Notes: generated by a model from the letters alone, not told the origin. 22,896 nucleotides of DNA from Pyropia haitanensis (GCA_008729055.1 SDUX01000044.1:1-22896), one strand, 5' to 3'. Positions 1 through 9,956 are shown, counted from the first letter of the stretch. Numbers and translations are program-made.

Positions 1-178
1 GCGGTTTTTCTTTGATCCCTCGCTTCCTCTTGCTCCCCACCCCCCCCTATCTACGTGGAACTGTTGGGCTGACCCCTGTGCACCCTCTGTCCGCCTCCCC
101 GCGCGGCGGGGAGGCTGTGAGCGTGCGTGAGGGCCGGTAGAGTGGTTTTTTTGTGGTGTGTTTGGTCATCTCGTCGTG
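1..178 (+). promoter_or_regulatory. Pyrimidine-rich leader upstream of gene A
   Basis: The first about 110 bases are rich in C and T, like the regions before the two other genes of the window, so this is probably the promoter-proximal part or 5' leader of gene A. No TATA box is visible; it may lie outside the window. The ATG at 179 follows a GT-rich stretch. Confidence 0.4.
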
Positions 179-1419
179 ATGGCTCGTTCTGACCGTTCCC
201 CTGCTCGCGGGCGGCGTGCGCAGCGTGGGAGGGCGGAGGCTGACCGTCGTGGCGACGATGGGAGTGGCCGGGAGAGTTCTGGGGAGCGTGGTGAGGGGGG
301 GGGACGTGGGGAAGATCGTCGTCGTCGTGGGGCGTCTTCTTCGCGTGCCGACGCGGACCGTGGCGTTCGGGGCCGTCGTCGAGGCCTTCGCAGCGTTGCG
401 GGTCGCTCTGACGTCGGCGGTGGCGCGTCTGGCGGGTCTGGTGCGGCGCTTCGTGCGGCGGACGCTGTCGGTCGTCGTCGTGGGCGTGGGACCGGGCTTC
501 GCGGTACCGGTCGACCGCGCGGGGCCGGCGATCGCGCCGTTTCGCCGTCGGCGGGCGTCGCCTCGCCGTCTGGGGCCGGTGGTGCGGGTCGCGCTTCTCT
601 GTCGACATCCCGCCGAGCGGACGGTGCCCGCCGCCAGTCCCGTGACGGCGGCGCTTCCTCCCCGTCTGGCGGTGGGTCTGGCGCGGGCGCGGCCACCGGC
701 GGGGACGCCGGCGGGGGGTCGGATCGCTCAGAGGGGCGTGGCGGTTCCCCCCCCCGCCGTGATCGCCGGGCTCGGACCCCTGATGGCGACTCGGGGGCGG
801 CCGCGTCGCCCAGTGGGGCTTTGGGGGGCTCGTCGCGGGGGAGCCCTGCTCCCCGGCGCACCCCGCGGGACGGCGGCGCAGTCGGCGGTTCTGGGGGGGC
901 GGCTTTGCCAAGTGTGGCCGCGGCGGCGGCACTGGGGCGTGACGGTCGCCGGGAGGGGGGTTCTCGTCCGACTTCCCGCCGAGGAGCCCGGCGCGGTCCC
1001 CGGCTGGCGGTTCCGGGTCGGCGGCCGCGCCCCGTGGGGCCCCTGGGGGTGCGGCTGCGGGGAGCCTCGGCTCTGAGGGCGCCCCGCTGGACGGTGGCGC
1101 GGCCGGCCGTCCTGAGGAGCCCGCCTCTCCCAGGGGGGCCGCCGGAGGTGCCTCTCGGGGGAGCCATGGTCGTGGCCGCTCCCCGCGTGATGGCGGGTCA
1201 TCCCCTGTGCCTGCTGGCGCGGCGGGCGCGGGCCCGGCCGCGGGCGCCGCCGTGGCTGGTGGGGTGCGCCGCCCGGACGGGGAGCCCGCGCCCACTCCCG
1301 ACCGAGTCAACCCTGCGGGGTCACCGGCGGTTGAGTCTCGGGCGGCGGCGGTGGAGCCGCCCAGTGGGGTCTCTGGGGATGCTGCCCGGGGGGCCAAGAG
1401 TCCCGGCGTCCCTTGGGGG
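179..1419 (+). CDS. Gene A segments 1-2: RG/Ser/Gly-rich disordered N-terminus
   Basis: Frame 2 from 179 to about 960 and frame 1 from about 943 to 1419 both give disordered, Arg/Gly/Ser/Ala/Pro-rich sequence of one style, with RG and RGG elements like those at the start of gene D. Such tails often bind nucleic acid or mediate condensation (general knowledge; function here is inferred). Frame 1 has a stop at 940-942, so the first switch must lie after it, most likely in the G6 run 955-960. Frame 3 has a stop at 1332-1334, so the second switch lies after that, at the G6 run 1388-1393 or the G5 run 1415-1419. Frame assignment in such biased sequence rests on composition, so it is less certain than for the folded domains. 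Confidence 0.5.
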
Positions 1420-4400
1420 ACGACGGCGCATCCGCTGTGGCTGCTGGCGCCGCCACCGTCGCGGGCCCGGCCGCCAGCGGCGCCGCGGGAGGGGACGTGC
1501 GCCGGGACGGTGGTGCTGGTGAGGTTCCCGGCCCAGTCGTCGACCGGGACGCCGGGCGCTCTGCGGGCGACGACGGCGCAGGTGATGGTCGGCGTGGCGG
1601 CGGACCTGGCGTTGGCGCGGCTCCTGGCGTCCCACCGACGGGGTCAGAGTGTGGCCCAGGCGCTTCCCGCCCCTCTTCTCCCCCGGTCGACCGTTCTCCG
1701 TCGCCTGCAGCTGCGCCTGCGCTGGCCGCACCGCCCCCCGCCGCACCTTCTGGGGGCTCGCTCGAGGGGCCATCAGCTCGTGGGCGTCCTGCGGGTCGCC
1801 CGACGTTGCTGCTGCCGCCACGGCCAAGGTCTTTGCCGGGTGGCGCCGCGGCCTCCAGCAGTATCGCTGGGGGTGGTGGTGGTGGTGGCAGCCCAACGGT
1901 CGGTGGCGGCTCTGCGACGTCTGGATTCTTGCCTCCTTTGCCGCTCGTCTTCCACACCCTAGTGTACGGAAGGGGTGCACGCGCAGGCAGCCGTGGCAGC
2001 CGTGGCGTCGAGTCGCCGCCAGCAGCTCAAGGCCGACCCATGCGTGGAACGGGGCGTGGGGGTGATCTCGGTGCGGGCGCGGAGGAAGGCGCCCCGGCCA
2101 CTGGGCGGCAAGGTGGACCCGCTGATGCCGGCACGTCAGCCGCCGACGTGCCGCCTGCGCCTGGCGCTGACGCTGTCAACGTTGGTGGTGCGGACCGCGG
2201 CGGTGCTTCCTCGAGTCGGGCTGGCGACGCCCAACAGCGGGTCTCACGGGTCTTCCCCATTCCCGCCAAGGAAGCCTACAGCGACTTGATGTCTTCTTCC
2301 CCCGAGAAGGACGACGACGGTCCTGGTAGTGCTGCTGCTCGCACTGAGGCGGGCGCCGGCAACGCAGGGGGTGACAGCCCGGCGGCAGCGGTGCCGCCGC
2401 CGCCGCCGCCAGTGGCAGACTCGGCTGCAGTCGGTGGCGCACAAGGCGGCGGCGGCGCCGCTGTGGTCGTGACGCCTGGCGGCGAGGGACCCGCACCGCC
2501 GCGGCCGCCGGCTGACGTCCCTCCCAGTCGTCTTGCTTCGGGCCTTGCGCAGGTGGCGCTGTACGACCGATTGAACGTTCGGGCAGCAGTCGACCCTGCT
2601 GCGCCTAGCCGCGGAGCGCCACTCGAAGAGATTGTGGCTCTGGCGGCCGTTCCCCCTGGACCCGCTGAGCAGCGCCCAAGGTATGCGTCTCCCAGTCCCA
2701 GCAGCAGCGCGCCATCGGGCAGTGCACGGAGCGGTTCTTCTGATGCTGAGGAGGCTGAAAAGAACACGTCCAAGGATGCAGCTGCAGCAGCAGGCGAGGC
2801 GAGTGGCGGCGGACAAGGCGGTGGCGGCAGTCGACGTGAGGACGCACCTGCAGACGACGAGGACGACACCGCCGCCAACCGGCCTGCCGCCTCTGGCGAC
2901 GCACGGCGGGACAAGGATGCGGAGGACGACGACGACGACGACGAGGAGCAGCCTGAGCGGCGTCGTCGGCGTCCTTCCAGCGAGCGGCGTGAGCGACGCG
3001 CGCCCCCTCCTCGGTTGTCGCTGTCGGACGGGTACGTGACCAAGCAAAAGTTGGTGGCGTTGGACAAGGTTCGACTGTTGGACCGGACTGTCCGTATGAC
3101 GCAGCCGTCGGTGGTGCAAAACTACCTCAAGGTATTTCGCGACTCGTCGTACCAGTGGGCGTCCGGCTCCATCCGCGTCACAAGGGACTGGAGGAAGCCT
3201 ACCGACAAGGAGGCGTACGTCTTGGTGGACGGCTCCCATCGCTTTGGTGGGCTGCTGGAGCTCCGCAAGGAGCGCCACGCCAACTCCAACGACCGCGAGT
3301 ACTTTGCCGTCGTCAGTCGTCGTGATCATCGGTTCCTGACGGGCTCGGAGGTGTTGGCGCTGGGTTACGCCGCCAACGACATCCTTGTCCCGACCAAGCC
3401 CATGACGCAGGCGGACCACCTCCAGTGGGCCATGAGCTTTGTCTACACGCGCGACCAGGAGGTGCCTGCCGACCAGAGGCTTCGCCACGGCGTCACCAAG
3501 ATTGTCGACCTTGTCGCCTACGCCAAGTCCCGCGGCGTCGTTGTGACCAACCAGTCTGGCAAGGCGCTCGGCGATGACTCGCTGCGACGGGCGCTCAACT
3601 TGGGCTTGCTCGCCCTCCACCAGCCGTCGTCTGTGGCCTACATTGCGCACTGTTTGTCGCAGATGGCCAACGCGGCGGCCGCTGGCTCGCCGCTGCAGCA
3701 CGCGCTGACGTTTGAGTCGCTCTCGTCTCGGGCGCTGCTCTCGTTGGAGCAGATCCGCGAGCCCCTCCGTGACGACGCGCGGTACCTGCTCCTTCAAATC
3801 GCGTGGGCGTGGACGGCCGTCCCCGATCCCAAGGGCGCCAAGAGGCGGCTCATCAAGGGCCGCGACGGCACCTTCTTCACCTGCGTGGCCGCCTTTGTCG
3901 CGCACGTCGTGGAGAGCGTCATCGCGTACCAGCAGCTGAGGTTGCGGGCCAACGCGGGCGGTCCCGCGTCGGGTGACGACGCCGAAGCGGGCAGCGCGGG
4001 TGGTGCCGCGGCTGCGCAGCGGGCAGGCGGGGCGGGGGGGCGTCAGCGGTGGAGGCCGGTCGTCACCACCCGGACCAAGCCGTTGGACCTGTTTGACATG
4101 ACCCGCCTCGGCCAGTCTGTCTCCCTCCAGGCGGAGCTGTCCAACCTGTTTGTCACCCACTACCAGTGGCAAGACCAGCTGGACAGCTCCAAGGGCAAGG
4201 GCGCCAAAGGCAAGGAAAGGGCTGTTGCGAGTCTTCCTTTTTATCAGCAGCACTTTCCGTCGTGGAAGGTCAAGGTCAACGACATGATCGACCCCGAATG
4301 GCCTCCGCGTCCGCGTGACAGCCAAGCTGATCGCGGTGGTCGCGCAGACAGGGGACGGGCAGGTCGAGGTAACCTCCCGCCCGTTCCTCGCCGAGCCCCC

Positions 4401-4513
4401 GCTGCAGCAAGTTCCGCCCAAGGCTCGGGCGCTGCTGCGGGGGCGGCGGCGGCGGCGCCTGCTGGGGCGCCACCTGGTGCGCGTGGTGAGGAGCGCCCTC
4501 CCGCGCGCCCGCC

Positions 4514-4546
<33 letters not shown>

Positions 4547-7500
4547 GGGTGATGCCGCGCTGGCCCCACCTGCTACGGCCCGCCCCGGCCGCGGCGGCGG
4601 CGGCGGCGGCGGCGACGGCGGCTCCAGTCGATCGCGGGTTTCGGCGGGCACGGCAGACGCCCATCGGCGGTCTCCTCTGCGGGCGTCTCCGGTGTTGCTT
4701 CCCCCCCCTCCGCCGCGGAGTGCGCCTGGACGTCCTCAACCGGCGGCTTCTGCAGGCGGTCCTCCTGCCGTTCCTGAGCGGGGAGGGGATTCTGGGGGGC
4801 CTCGGGGGAGGAGGAGGAGGAGGAGGCGGACGCAGGCGGCGCCAATCGCAATGAAGACGGCGGGCGCACGCAAGCGCCGCCTACAACCCCTGCGCCGCAG
4901 CAACCGGCGTCTGCGGCGGCGGCTGCGGCTGCCTCTGGGGGCGCAGCCCGCGAGCGAGACGCGTCGGGCGGCGACCAGACTCGTGGCGCTGGCCCGCCTG
5001 CAGCGCCCGGGGGTCCGGAGGCGGCGCCGCGGCCGCCCTCGGCTCCTGGGGCGCAACGCCCAGCGGCTTCCGATGGCCCACTGGCCGGCGAAGTGGGCGA
5101 CGCTGTCGGCCGTCGAGCGGCGGTCGCGCCAGGCGGCGCCGTTCCGCCCGCCGCTCCGGCCGACGCGCCCGCCGCGAACGCGGATCGGGACGCCCAGCGG
5201 GCTCCTGCTGCCGCTGAACCTCTGGTGGGAGGGGGCGAGGCGGGCGGTGGTGGAGAGGCGGAGGAGGGAGATGGCGCCGATTCTCCGGGCCCCCCGCCTG
5301 CGGCGACGCCAGGGGAGGCGGACCGCGACGCCCAGCGGGCTCCCGCCGTCGCTCAACCACCGGCGGGAGGGGGCGAGGCGGGCGGTGGTGGAGAGGCGGA
5401 GGAGGGAGGTGGCGCCGATTCTCCGGGCCCCCCGCCTGCGGCGACGCCAGGGGAGGCGGACCGCGACGCCCAGCGGGCTCCCGCCGTCGCTCAACCACCG
5501 GCGGGAGGGGGCGAGGCGGGCGGTGGTGGAGAGGCGGAGGAGGGAGGTGGCGCCGATTCTCCGGGCCCCCCGCCTGCGGCGACGCCAGGGGAGGCGGACC
5601 GCGACGCCCAGCGGGCTCCCGCCGTCGCTCAACCACCGGCGGGAGGGGGCGAGGCGGGCGGTGGTGGAGAGGCGGAGGAGGGAGGTGGCGCCGATTCTCC
5701 GGGCCCCCCGCCTGCGGCGACGCCAGGGGAGGCGGACCGCGACGCCCAGCGGGCTCCCGCCGTCGCTCAACCACCGGCGGGAGGGGGCGAGGCGGGCGGT
5801 GGTGGAGAGGCGGAGGAGGGAGGTGGCGCCGATTCTCCGGGCCCCCCGCCTGCGGCGACGCCAGGGGAGGCGGACCGCGACGCCCAGCGGGCTCCCGCCG
5901 CCGCTCAACCACCGGCGGGAGGGGGCGAGGCGGGCGGCGGAGGAGAGGCGGAGGAGGGAGGTGGCGCCGATTCTCCGGGCCCCCCGCCTGCGGCGACGCC
6001 AGGGGAGGCGGACCGCGACGCCCAGCGGGCTCCCGCTGCCGCTGCCCCTCGGGCGGGAGGGGCGATGCGGGAGGCGGTCGCGACGCGGAGGAGGGAGGCG
6101 GGGCCGATCCGTCAAGTGCGCGGGGAGATGCGCCGCCCGCGGCTCGTGGTGGTGGGCGGGGGGGAGGGGACAACCAAGCGGCCTCTGCGCTCGGCGGCAC
6201 CTCTGCGGCGGTGGCTGGCCCGGCAGGTGCCGCTCCCGGCGGTCCTGCTCGTCCGCCCGGGCAAGCTGCGGCCGGGTCTGCGCCTCGCCGTCCGCCTGCG
6301 GCCGTGGCTGGCTCGTCAGGCGCCGCACCTGAGAGGCGCCGCCGGCCAAAGCGCAAGCGTCGTCGTCGCGCGCGGTCTTCGGATGAGATTGAGCCGAGCC
6401 GGAAGCGGGCTCAGTCAAACCAGGACGACGACGGCAGCAGCAGTGAGGGTTCGGACGACGACGTGGCCGCCGGCGCCGCAGCTGCTCCCGCTGCGCCGGC
6501 TGCTGCCGTTGCTGCTGCAGGTGCACACCCGTCGCGGGCTTCGACAGTCCCGCAGGCGCCGGCCGAACGGGTGACGAGGTCAAGCCGTCGGCCAGTCAAG
6601 CGACGACTGAGCGCGCCAACATCCAAGCGGCAGAGCAAGCGCCCTCGGCGGGCAGGCAAGGCCGACGTCATGGCGGTTCCGCCGGTTTGTGAGAGTCGTC
6701 GGGCGGCGGCTGCGGAGAATCGGCGGTCGCTTGCCGAGCAGTTGTCGGCTGAAGACGACTGGTTAATGCCCGAGTTTGCTGAGCTCCTGCCCGACGAGCA
6801 CCAGAGCCGTGACTTCCTTGACCGTCAAGACTGGGCTCACATCGACCTGCTGGCAAAGGAGTACCTACTGTCGACGGCGCTTCAGTGGATGCCGGACGAC
6901 GCAATCGGGGGCGTCCTGTGCACTGGCCGTGGGGCCTTGACCACGTCGGCAGAGTCGGTCGAAACCCGTGCCGCCCACCTTGTCGTCAAGATGGCTTGTC
7001 TGCCGCTGGCCACCCAGCTTGTCGAGCGTGGGTGGGTCATCCTCAAGGGGGCTGCTCGCGTGTCGGGAGACAGGGCTGCCGAGGACGGCGCCGTCGACGC
7101 GGCCGTAGACGCCGCCGCCGGCAACGCAGTCGACGTTGTCCTCACGAGTGCGCTCAACCGCTGGCCTGGGGAGCAGCACATGGCGGCAGTCGCCGCTCGC
7201 GAAGGGACGGATGCAGCTCAAGACCCCTCGGGCTGGTCTTATATCATCAACTGCGCCGACCCGGAAGAAGGGGCAAGCGAGACGCGCGCTGGCCAAGGGC
7301 GGCTGATGTATCGGTTGGATGCGGTCCGCAGCAGCGATGACGACCAGGAGCAGTCGGTGTTCAAGGCCAAGCTGGTGGTCGACGCGTCGCTGGCGGCGCT
7401 CTCCCACTACGTGCTCAAGGCGGTGGCTGCGGTGGAGGGCCGGCCCAAGGCGCCTGTCCAGCAGCGCGCGCCCGCGATGGGGTCGCGCATCCTTTTGACG

Positions 7501-8469
7501 ACCGATCAAGCCAAGCGGCAGTCCCCTCACGTCGACTTTGCCATCCTTCTCGATTCAGACGAGGACGGTCGCGACGTGGACTCGCCTGCCGTCGGCGACG
7601 GCCGCCGCGGTGGCGGGCGTGCTCAGCCTGGTCCTTCTGGCGCTGCTGCAGACGCCTCTGACGATGAGGTGCAATTTGTTTCGCACACCACGTACAAGAT
7701 GCCGCCCGCAAAGAGCTTCTTCGTCATGTCGTCTGGGGCGGACGGCTTTGTGCTTGTTGTGTGGCCAGGCAGCGTGCTGGTCGCTCGTCGGCTGGAGGAA
7801 GGGGACCAGTCCAAGCGGGTCGTTTTGCCCGAGATACTGGTCGTCCCGCCCAACTCGGCTGTCATCTTGCGCGCCGACTTGGTCCACGCCGGTGCTGGAG
7901 CCGAAGACGACCGAGTGCGGCTGTCTGGGGTGGCACCCGCCGAGATCAAGTACAAGCGCAGCGTCCGGACGCACATGTACTTGACGCATCCGGACCACAC
8001 CGTCCAAGACCGCGTCTTCCTCGTCGACCCGGACGTCTTTGTGACGGACGAAGCGGCAGCGCGGCGCCAAGGCGTCGCAGATGCCGAGGCCGGTCTGGGT
8101 TCTGCCCGAATGGCCAAGCGGCCTCCTGACGAGGACAGGACGCCTTCACCCAGTTCGCGGTCGCCTCCCCGCCAAGACGACACCTCCCATCTTCCGCGGA
8201 CTGACGCGGAGCAGCCGGCCGAGGCGACGTCTCCACGGGTGCCTCCTGGGGGGGCTGCCGAACCTCCTGCGGCCCCTCCCGAGATGCTGGATCCCAACCC
8301 ACTGCCGGTTGTGGAAGAAGAAGGCAGTTCTGTGGCGCCCTCCCCGCCGCAACCTCCGACTACGTTGGAAGAGTTGCCTGAAGAAATGCCCGCCGATGAG
8401 TACAACCCGACGACACCTGACGACTATTTCTACGAAGACTTGGGCGACATGGACGGGCGGTTTGAGTAG
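179..8469 (+). CDS. Gene A, whole: ParB-like / 2OG-Fe(II) dioxygenase fusion with four frame breaks
   Basis: I read this as one gene of about 2760 codons. The ATG at 179 begins MARS followed by an RG-rich tail, matching the start of paralogue D at 19689. Protein-like composition moves through frames 2, 1, 3, 2 and 1, always by -1, near G runs at 955-960, 1388-1419, 4794-4808 and 6059-6062. Order: RG/Ser-rich N-terminus, acidic and Arg-rich region (about 2760-3010), ParB/sulfiredoxin-like domain (about 3030-4310), Ala/Pro/Gly linker with a 138-bp minisatellite, basic tract (about 6340-6400), dioxygenase-like domain (about 6770-8070), acidic tail ending at the TAG of 8467-8469. D repeats this order, which favours one gene. 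The alternatives are two adjacent genes or a decaying copy. Expression and integrity cannot be judged from this sequence alone. Confidence 0.6.
1413..4799 (+). CDS. Gene A segment 3: ParB/sulfiredoxin-like domain region
   Basis: Frame 3 carries the best conserved part of gene A. After an acidic run and an Arg-rich, NLS-like stretch, a globular region of about 430 residues (3030-4310) aligns by eye along its length with gene D. The key motif is VDGSHR (Asp codon at 3228), VDGHHR in D. It follows a segment resembling the ParB box I region and fits the ParB/sulfiredoxin-fold signature, in which this loop binds nucleotide or phosphate. Further on, a helical stretch with RRALNLGLLAL resembles the helix-turn-helix part of ParB proteins; this is weaker. 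The region ends with FPSWKVKVNDMIDPEW, echoed in D by a similar W..M..EFIDPP motif. Downstream is Ala/Pro/Gly low complexity with a GCT10 tract. The same frame stays open to 6332, but after about 4800 it gives an Arg-rich, out-of-frame-looking product. ParB assignment is motif-based; the molecular role is unknown. Confidence 0.65.
4515..4547 (+). repeat. Pure GCT codon tract (poly-Ala) in gene A
   Basis: Ten consecutive GCT codons plus a GCG encode poly-Ala in frame 3. The lack of codon variation suggests recent slippage expansion. A GGC-rich poly-Gly tract follows at about 4588-4620. Confidence 0.85.
4800..6062 (+). CDS. Gene A segment 4: low-complexity acidic/Ala/Pro/Gly linker with 46-residue repeats
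   Basis: From about 4800 the protein-like frame is frame 2. It begins with a Glu run (GAG codons 4808-4825) and continues with Ala/Pro/Gly-rich sequence into six 46-residue repeats and part of a seventh. Frame 3 across the same bases gives an Arg-rich product typical of reading GC-rich DNA out of frame. The switch is best placed at the G6 run 4794-4799 or the G5 run 4804-4808. The segment links the ParB-like and dioxygenase-like parts and is probably disordered. It ends where the seventh repeat has lost one G (6059-6062), after which frame 1 continues the same repeat motif. Confidence 0.55.
5183..6100 (+). repeat. 138-bp coding minisatellite (6 full units plus a partial)
   Basis: Units begin at 5183, 5321, 5459, 5597, 5735 and 5873, with a partial, diverged unit from 6011. 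The period is exactly 138 bp, or 46 codons, so copy number can change without altering the frame. Units 2-5 look identical, while units 1, 6 and 7 carry substitutions, the usual pattern of an array homogenised in its middle. In frame 2 each unit reads as an acidic, Gly/Pro/Ala-rich block containing GGGGEAEEGGGADSPGPPP. Confidence 0.93.
6063..8469 (+). CDS. Gene A segment 5: 2-oxoglutarate/Fe(II) dioxygenase-like domain
   Basis: Frame 1 carries a basic NLS-like tract (about 6340-6400), an acidic Ser-rich stretch and a globular region from about 6770. The hallmarks of the 2OG-Fe(II) dioxygenase fold are visible in order: iron ligands HVD (His 7528-7530, Asp 7534-7536), distal iron ligand His in ADLVHAG (7885-7887), and the 2-oxoglutarate-binding Arg before THMYL (7966-7968). 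The hydrophobic strand before the distal His (VVPPNSAVILRADLVHAG) fits the double-stranded beta-helix. An acidic insert sits between HVD and the distal His. The N-terminal part (MPEFAELLPDEHQSRDF) aligns with gene D at 22699-22750. With all catalytic residues present, the domain could be active. The substrate is unknown: the ParB-like partner suggests DNA or chromatin (inference), and a small-molecule or protein hydroxylase is not excluded. The acidic C-terminus ends at TAG 8467-8469. Confidence 0.75.
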
Positions 8470-8532
8470 ATCCATCGAGGGAGATTGCGTCTCGCTTCAT
8501 CTTTGTTCTTTTTCTGGATGTGTCGAGGTCTC

Positions 8533-9616
8533 TTCCGTAGTACTACGGAAGTGTCATGGAATTTTCAATGAGTCGGAGTTCTTTTGTGTTCGCCAAGTAT
8601 CCTTGTACTTGCCAATTTTGGACATATTTGGCCCCCCCCAGTTGGTCCGAGGGCGACTGACCCAGCGGGCGAGTTCCGTAGTACTACGGAAGCGCCATGG
8701 AATTTTCATGCAGTCGGGGTCATTGTGTCTTGGCCAAGTATCCATGTATTTGCAAGTGTCGCACAGATTTACATCCCAATTTGGTCCAAGGGCCACCTGC
8801 CCGGCGGTCGAGTTCCGTAGTACTACGGAACAGCCTTACAGCTGGTGGTCTCGGCCCACGCATCCGTGGTGATGTCTGTCGGCAGCAAATTTGTAGAAGA
8901 GGGATGACGGCATGATTTCGAGCCGCGGCAGGCTCGCGCTGTCGAGGTGGCTTCCGTAGTACTACGGAAGCGCCATGGATTTTGTATCCAGTCGAGGTCA
9001 TTGTGTCGTGGCCAAGTATCGGTGTATTTGCAATTGTCGCTAAGACTTATTTCCCAATTCGGTCCAAGGGCCACCTGCCCGGCGGTCGAGTTCCGTAGTA
9101 CTACGGAACAGCCTTACAGCTGGTGGTCTCGGCCCACGCATCCGTGGTGATGTCTGTCGGCAGCAAATTTGTAGAAGAGGGATGACGGCATGATTTCGAG
9201 CCGCGGCAGGCTCGCGCTGTCGAGGTGGCTTCCGTAGTACTACGGAAGCGCCATGGATTTTGTATCCAGTCGAGGTCATTGTGTCGTGGCCAAGTATCGG
9301 TGTATTTGCAATTGTCGCAAAGACTTATTTCCCAATTCGGTCCAAGGGCCACCTGCCCGGCGGTCGAGTTCCGTAGTACTACGCAACAGTCTTACAGCTG
9401 GTGGTCTCGGCCCACGCATCCGTGGTGATGTCTGTCGGCAGCAAATTTGTAGAAGAGGGAAGACGGCATGATTTCGAGCCGCGGCAGTCTCGCGGACGTG
9501 TTGAAGTCCCTTTTAGTCGGCCAAGTATGGGTGTACGTGCAATCTTCGCATGAACGTTGGTCTCACTTTGGGCACTAGGCCACCCACGCAGCGGGCGAGT
9601 TCTGATCTACTACTGT
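8533..9616. repeat. Array of 18-bp palindromes with 139-bp spacing (left array)
   Basis: The perfect palindrome TTCCGTAGTACTACGGAA occurs at 8533-8550, 8674-8691, 8813-8830, 8952-8969, 9091-9108 and 9230-9247. A copy with one mismatch lies at 9369-9386 and a strongly degenerate one near 9599-9616. Start-to-start distances are 141 and then 139 bp five times. The intervening DNA comes in two unrelated types: type a after copies 1, 2, 4 and 6, and type b after copies 3, 5 and 7. The array begins 64 bp after the stop of gene A. The palindromes are better conserved than the most diverged spacers (8551-8673), which suggests selection as protein-binding or processing sites. Confidence 0.92.
8813..9493. 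repeat. 278-bp tandem repeat (palindrome + b + palindrome + a)
   Basis: The block 8813-9090 is repeated almost perfectly at 9091-9368 and again, in part, at 9369-9493, giving a 278-bp higher-order unit made of two 139-bp subunits. A decayed type-a spacer continues to about 9598. The near identity indicates recent duplication or gene conversion. Repeated short ORFs within it are by-products of the repetition. Confidence 0.9.
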
Positions 9617-9690
9617 GGATGTGCCCTAAGGTAAGAATACACGGAAGGAACGTGGGACCCCTCTCAATGAATCAATTTCGCAGTGTTTCG

Positions 9691-9956
9691 GAAATGACGC
9701 AACTGTAAGGAACCCCCAGACTGCGTCGATTTCGCCGGGTGGCCCGTACGCGTCAATTTCCCCCCTACGTTCCTTCCCCCTGCGTCGCTTCCAACTCGTC
9801 TCTCATTGGCCCCCGACCTGGAAGCGACGCAACCCCCCCCAGTGCGTCAATTTCGCACCCTCTGCGTCGTTTCCCCATCGCCCCTCATTGGTCCTCGGCT
9901 GGGAAGAAACGATCCCCCTCCAATGCGTCGATTCCGGCCCCTCCTGCGTTCTTTCC
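9691..9956. promoter_or_regulatory. Cluster of about nine TGCGTCRNTTYC-like motifs upstream of gene C
   Basis: Copies on the + strand are at 9722-9733, 9749-9760, 9781-9792, 9843-9854, 9863-9874, 9924-9935 and, weaker, 9945-9956. Copies on the - strand are at 9691-9702 and 9820-9831. The core TGCGTC (GACGCA) recalls half-sites of bZIP factors of the ATF/CREB type. Inverted CCAAT boxes (ATTGG) lie near 9805 and 9888. Together they look like an upstream activating region for gene C. The factor is unknown. Confidence 0.55.
9781..9831. repeat. 13-bp perfect inverted repeat made of two TGCGTC motifs
   Basis: TGCGTCGCTTCCA at 9781-9793 and its exact reverse complement at 9819-9831 are separated by 25 bp containing an inverted CCAAT box. 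It could bind a factor on both strands or form a hairpin. Confidence 0.85.

Noticed and set aside
2244..4739. Long antisense open frame over the ParB-like region (and others at 51-1397, 4736-6583 and 20457-22385)
   Set aside because: GC-rich codon bias of the sense genes leaves the opposite strand open. The products are Arg/Pro-rich without domains, and the sense frame is conserved between A and D.
1413..6332. Gene A as a single 1639-codon frame ending at 6332
   Set aside because: After about 4800 this frame reads Arg-rich nonsense through the minisatellite, while frame 2 and then frame 1 give protein-like sequence leading into the conserved dioxygenase-like domain.
5183..9386. Near-equality of the 138-bp minisatellite and the 139-bp palindrome spacing
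   Set aside because: The sequences are unrelated and one is coding, so this is most likely coincidence.
8554..9471. Repeated small ORFs within the left array, and a CRISPR-like appearance
   Set aside because: The ORFs are copies of the 278-bp repeat. The spacers are themselves repeated and 121 bp long, and the host looks eukaryotic, so this is no CRISPR array.
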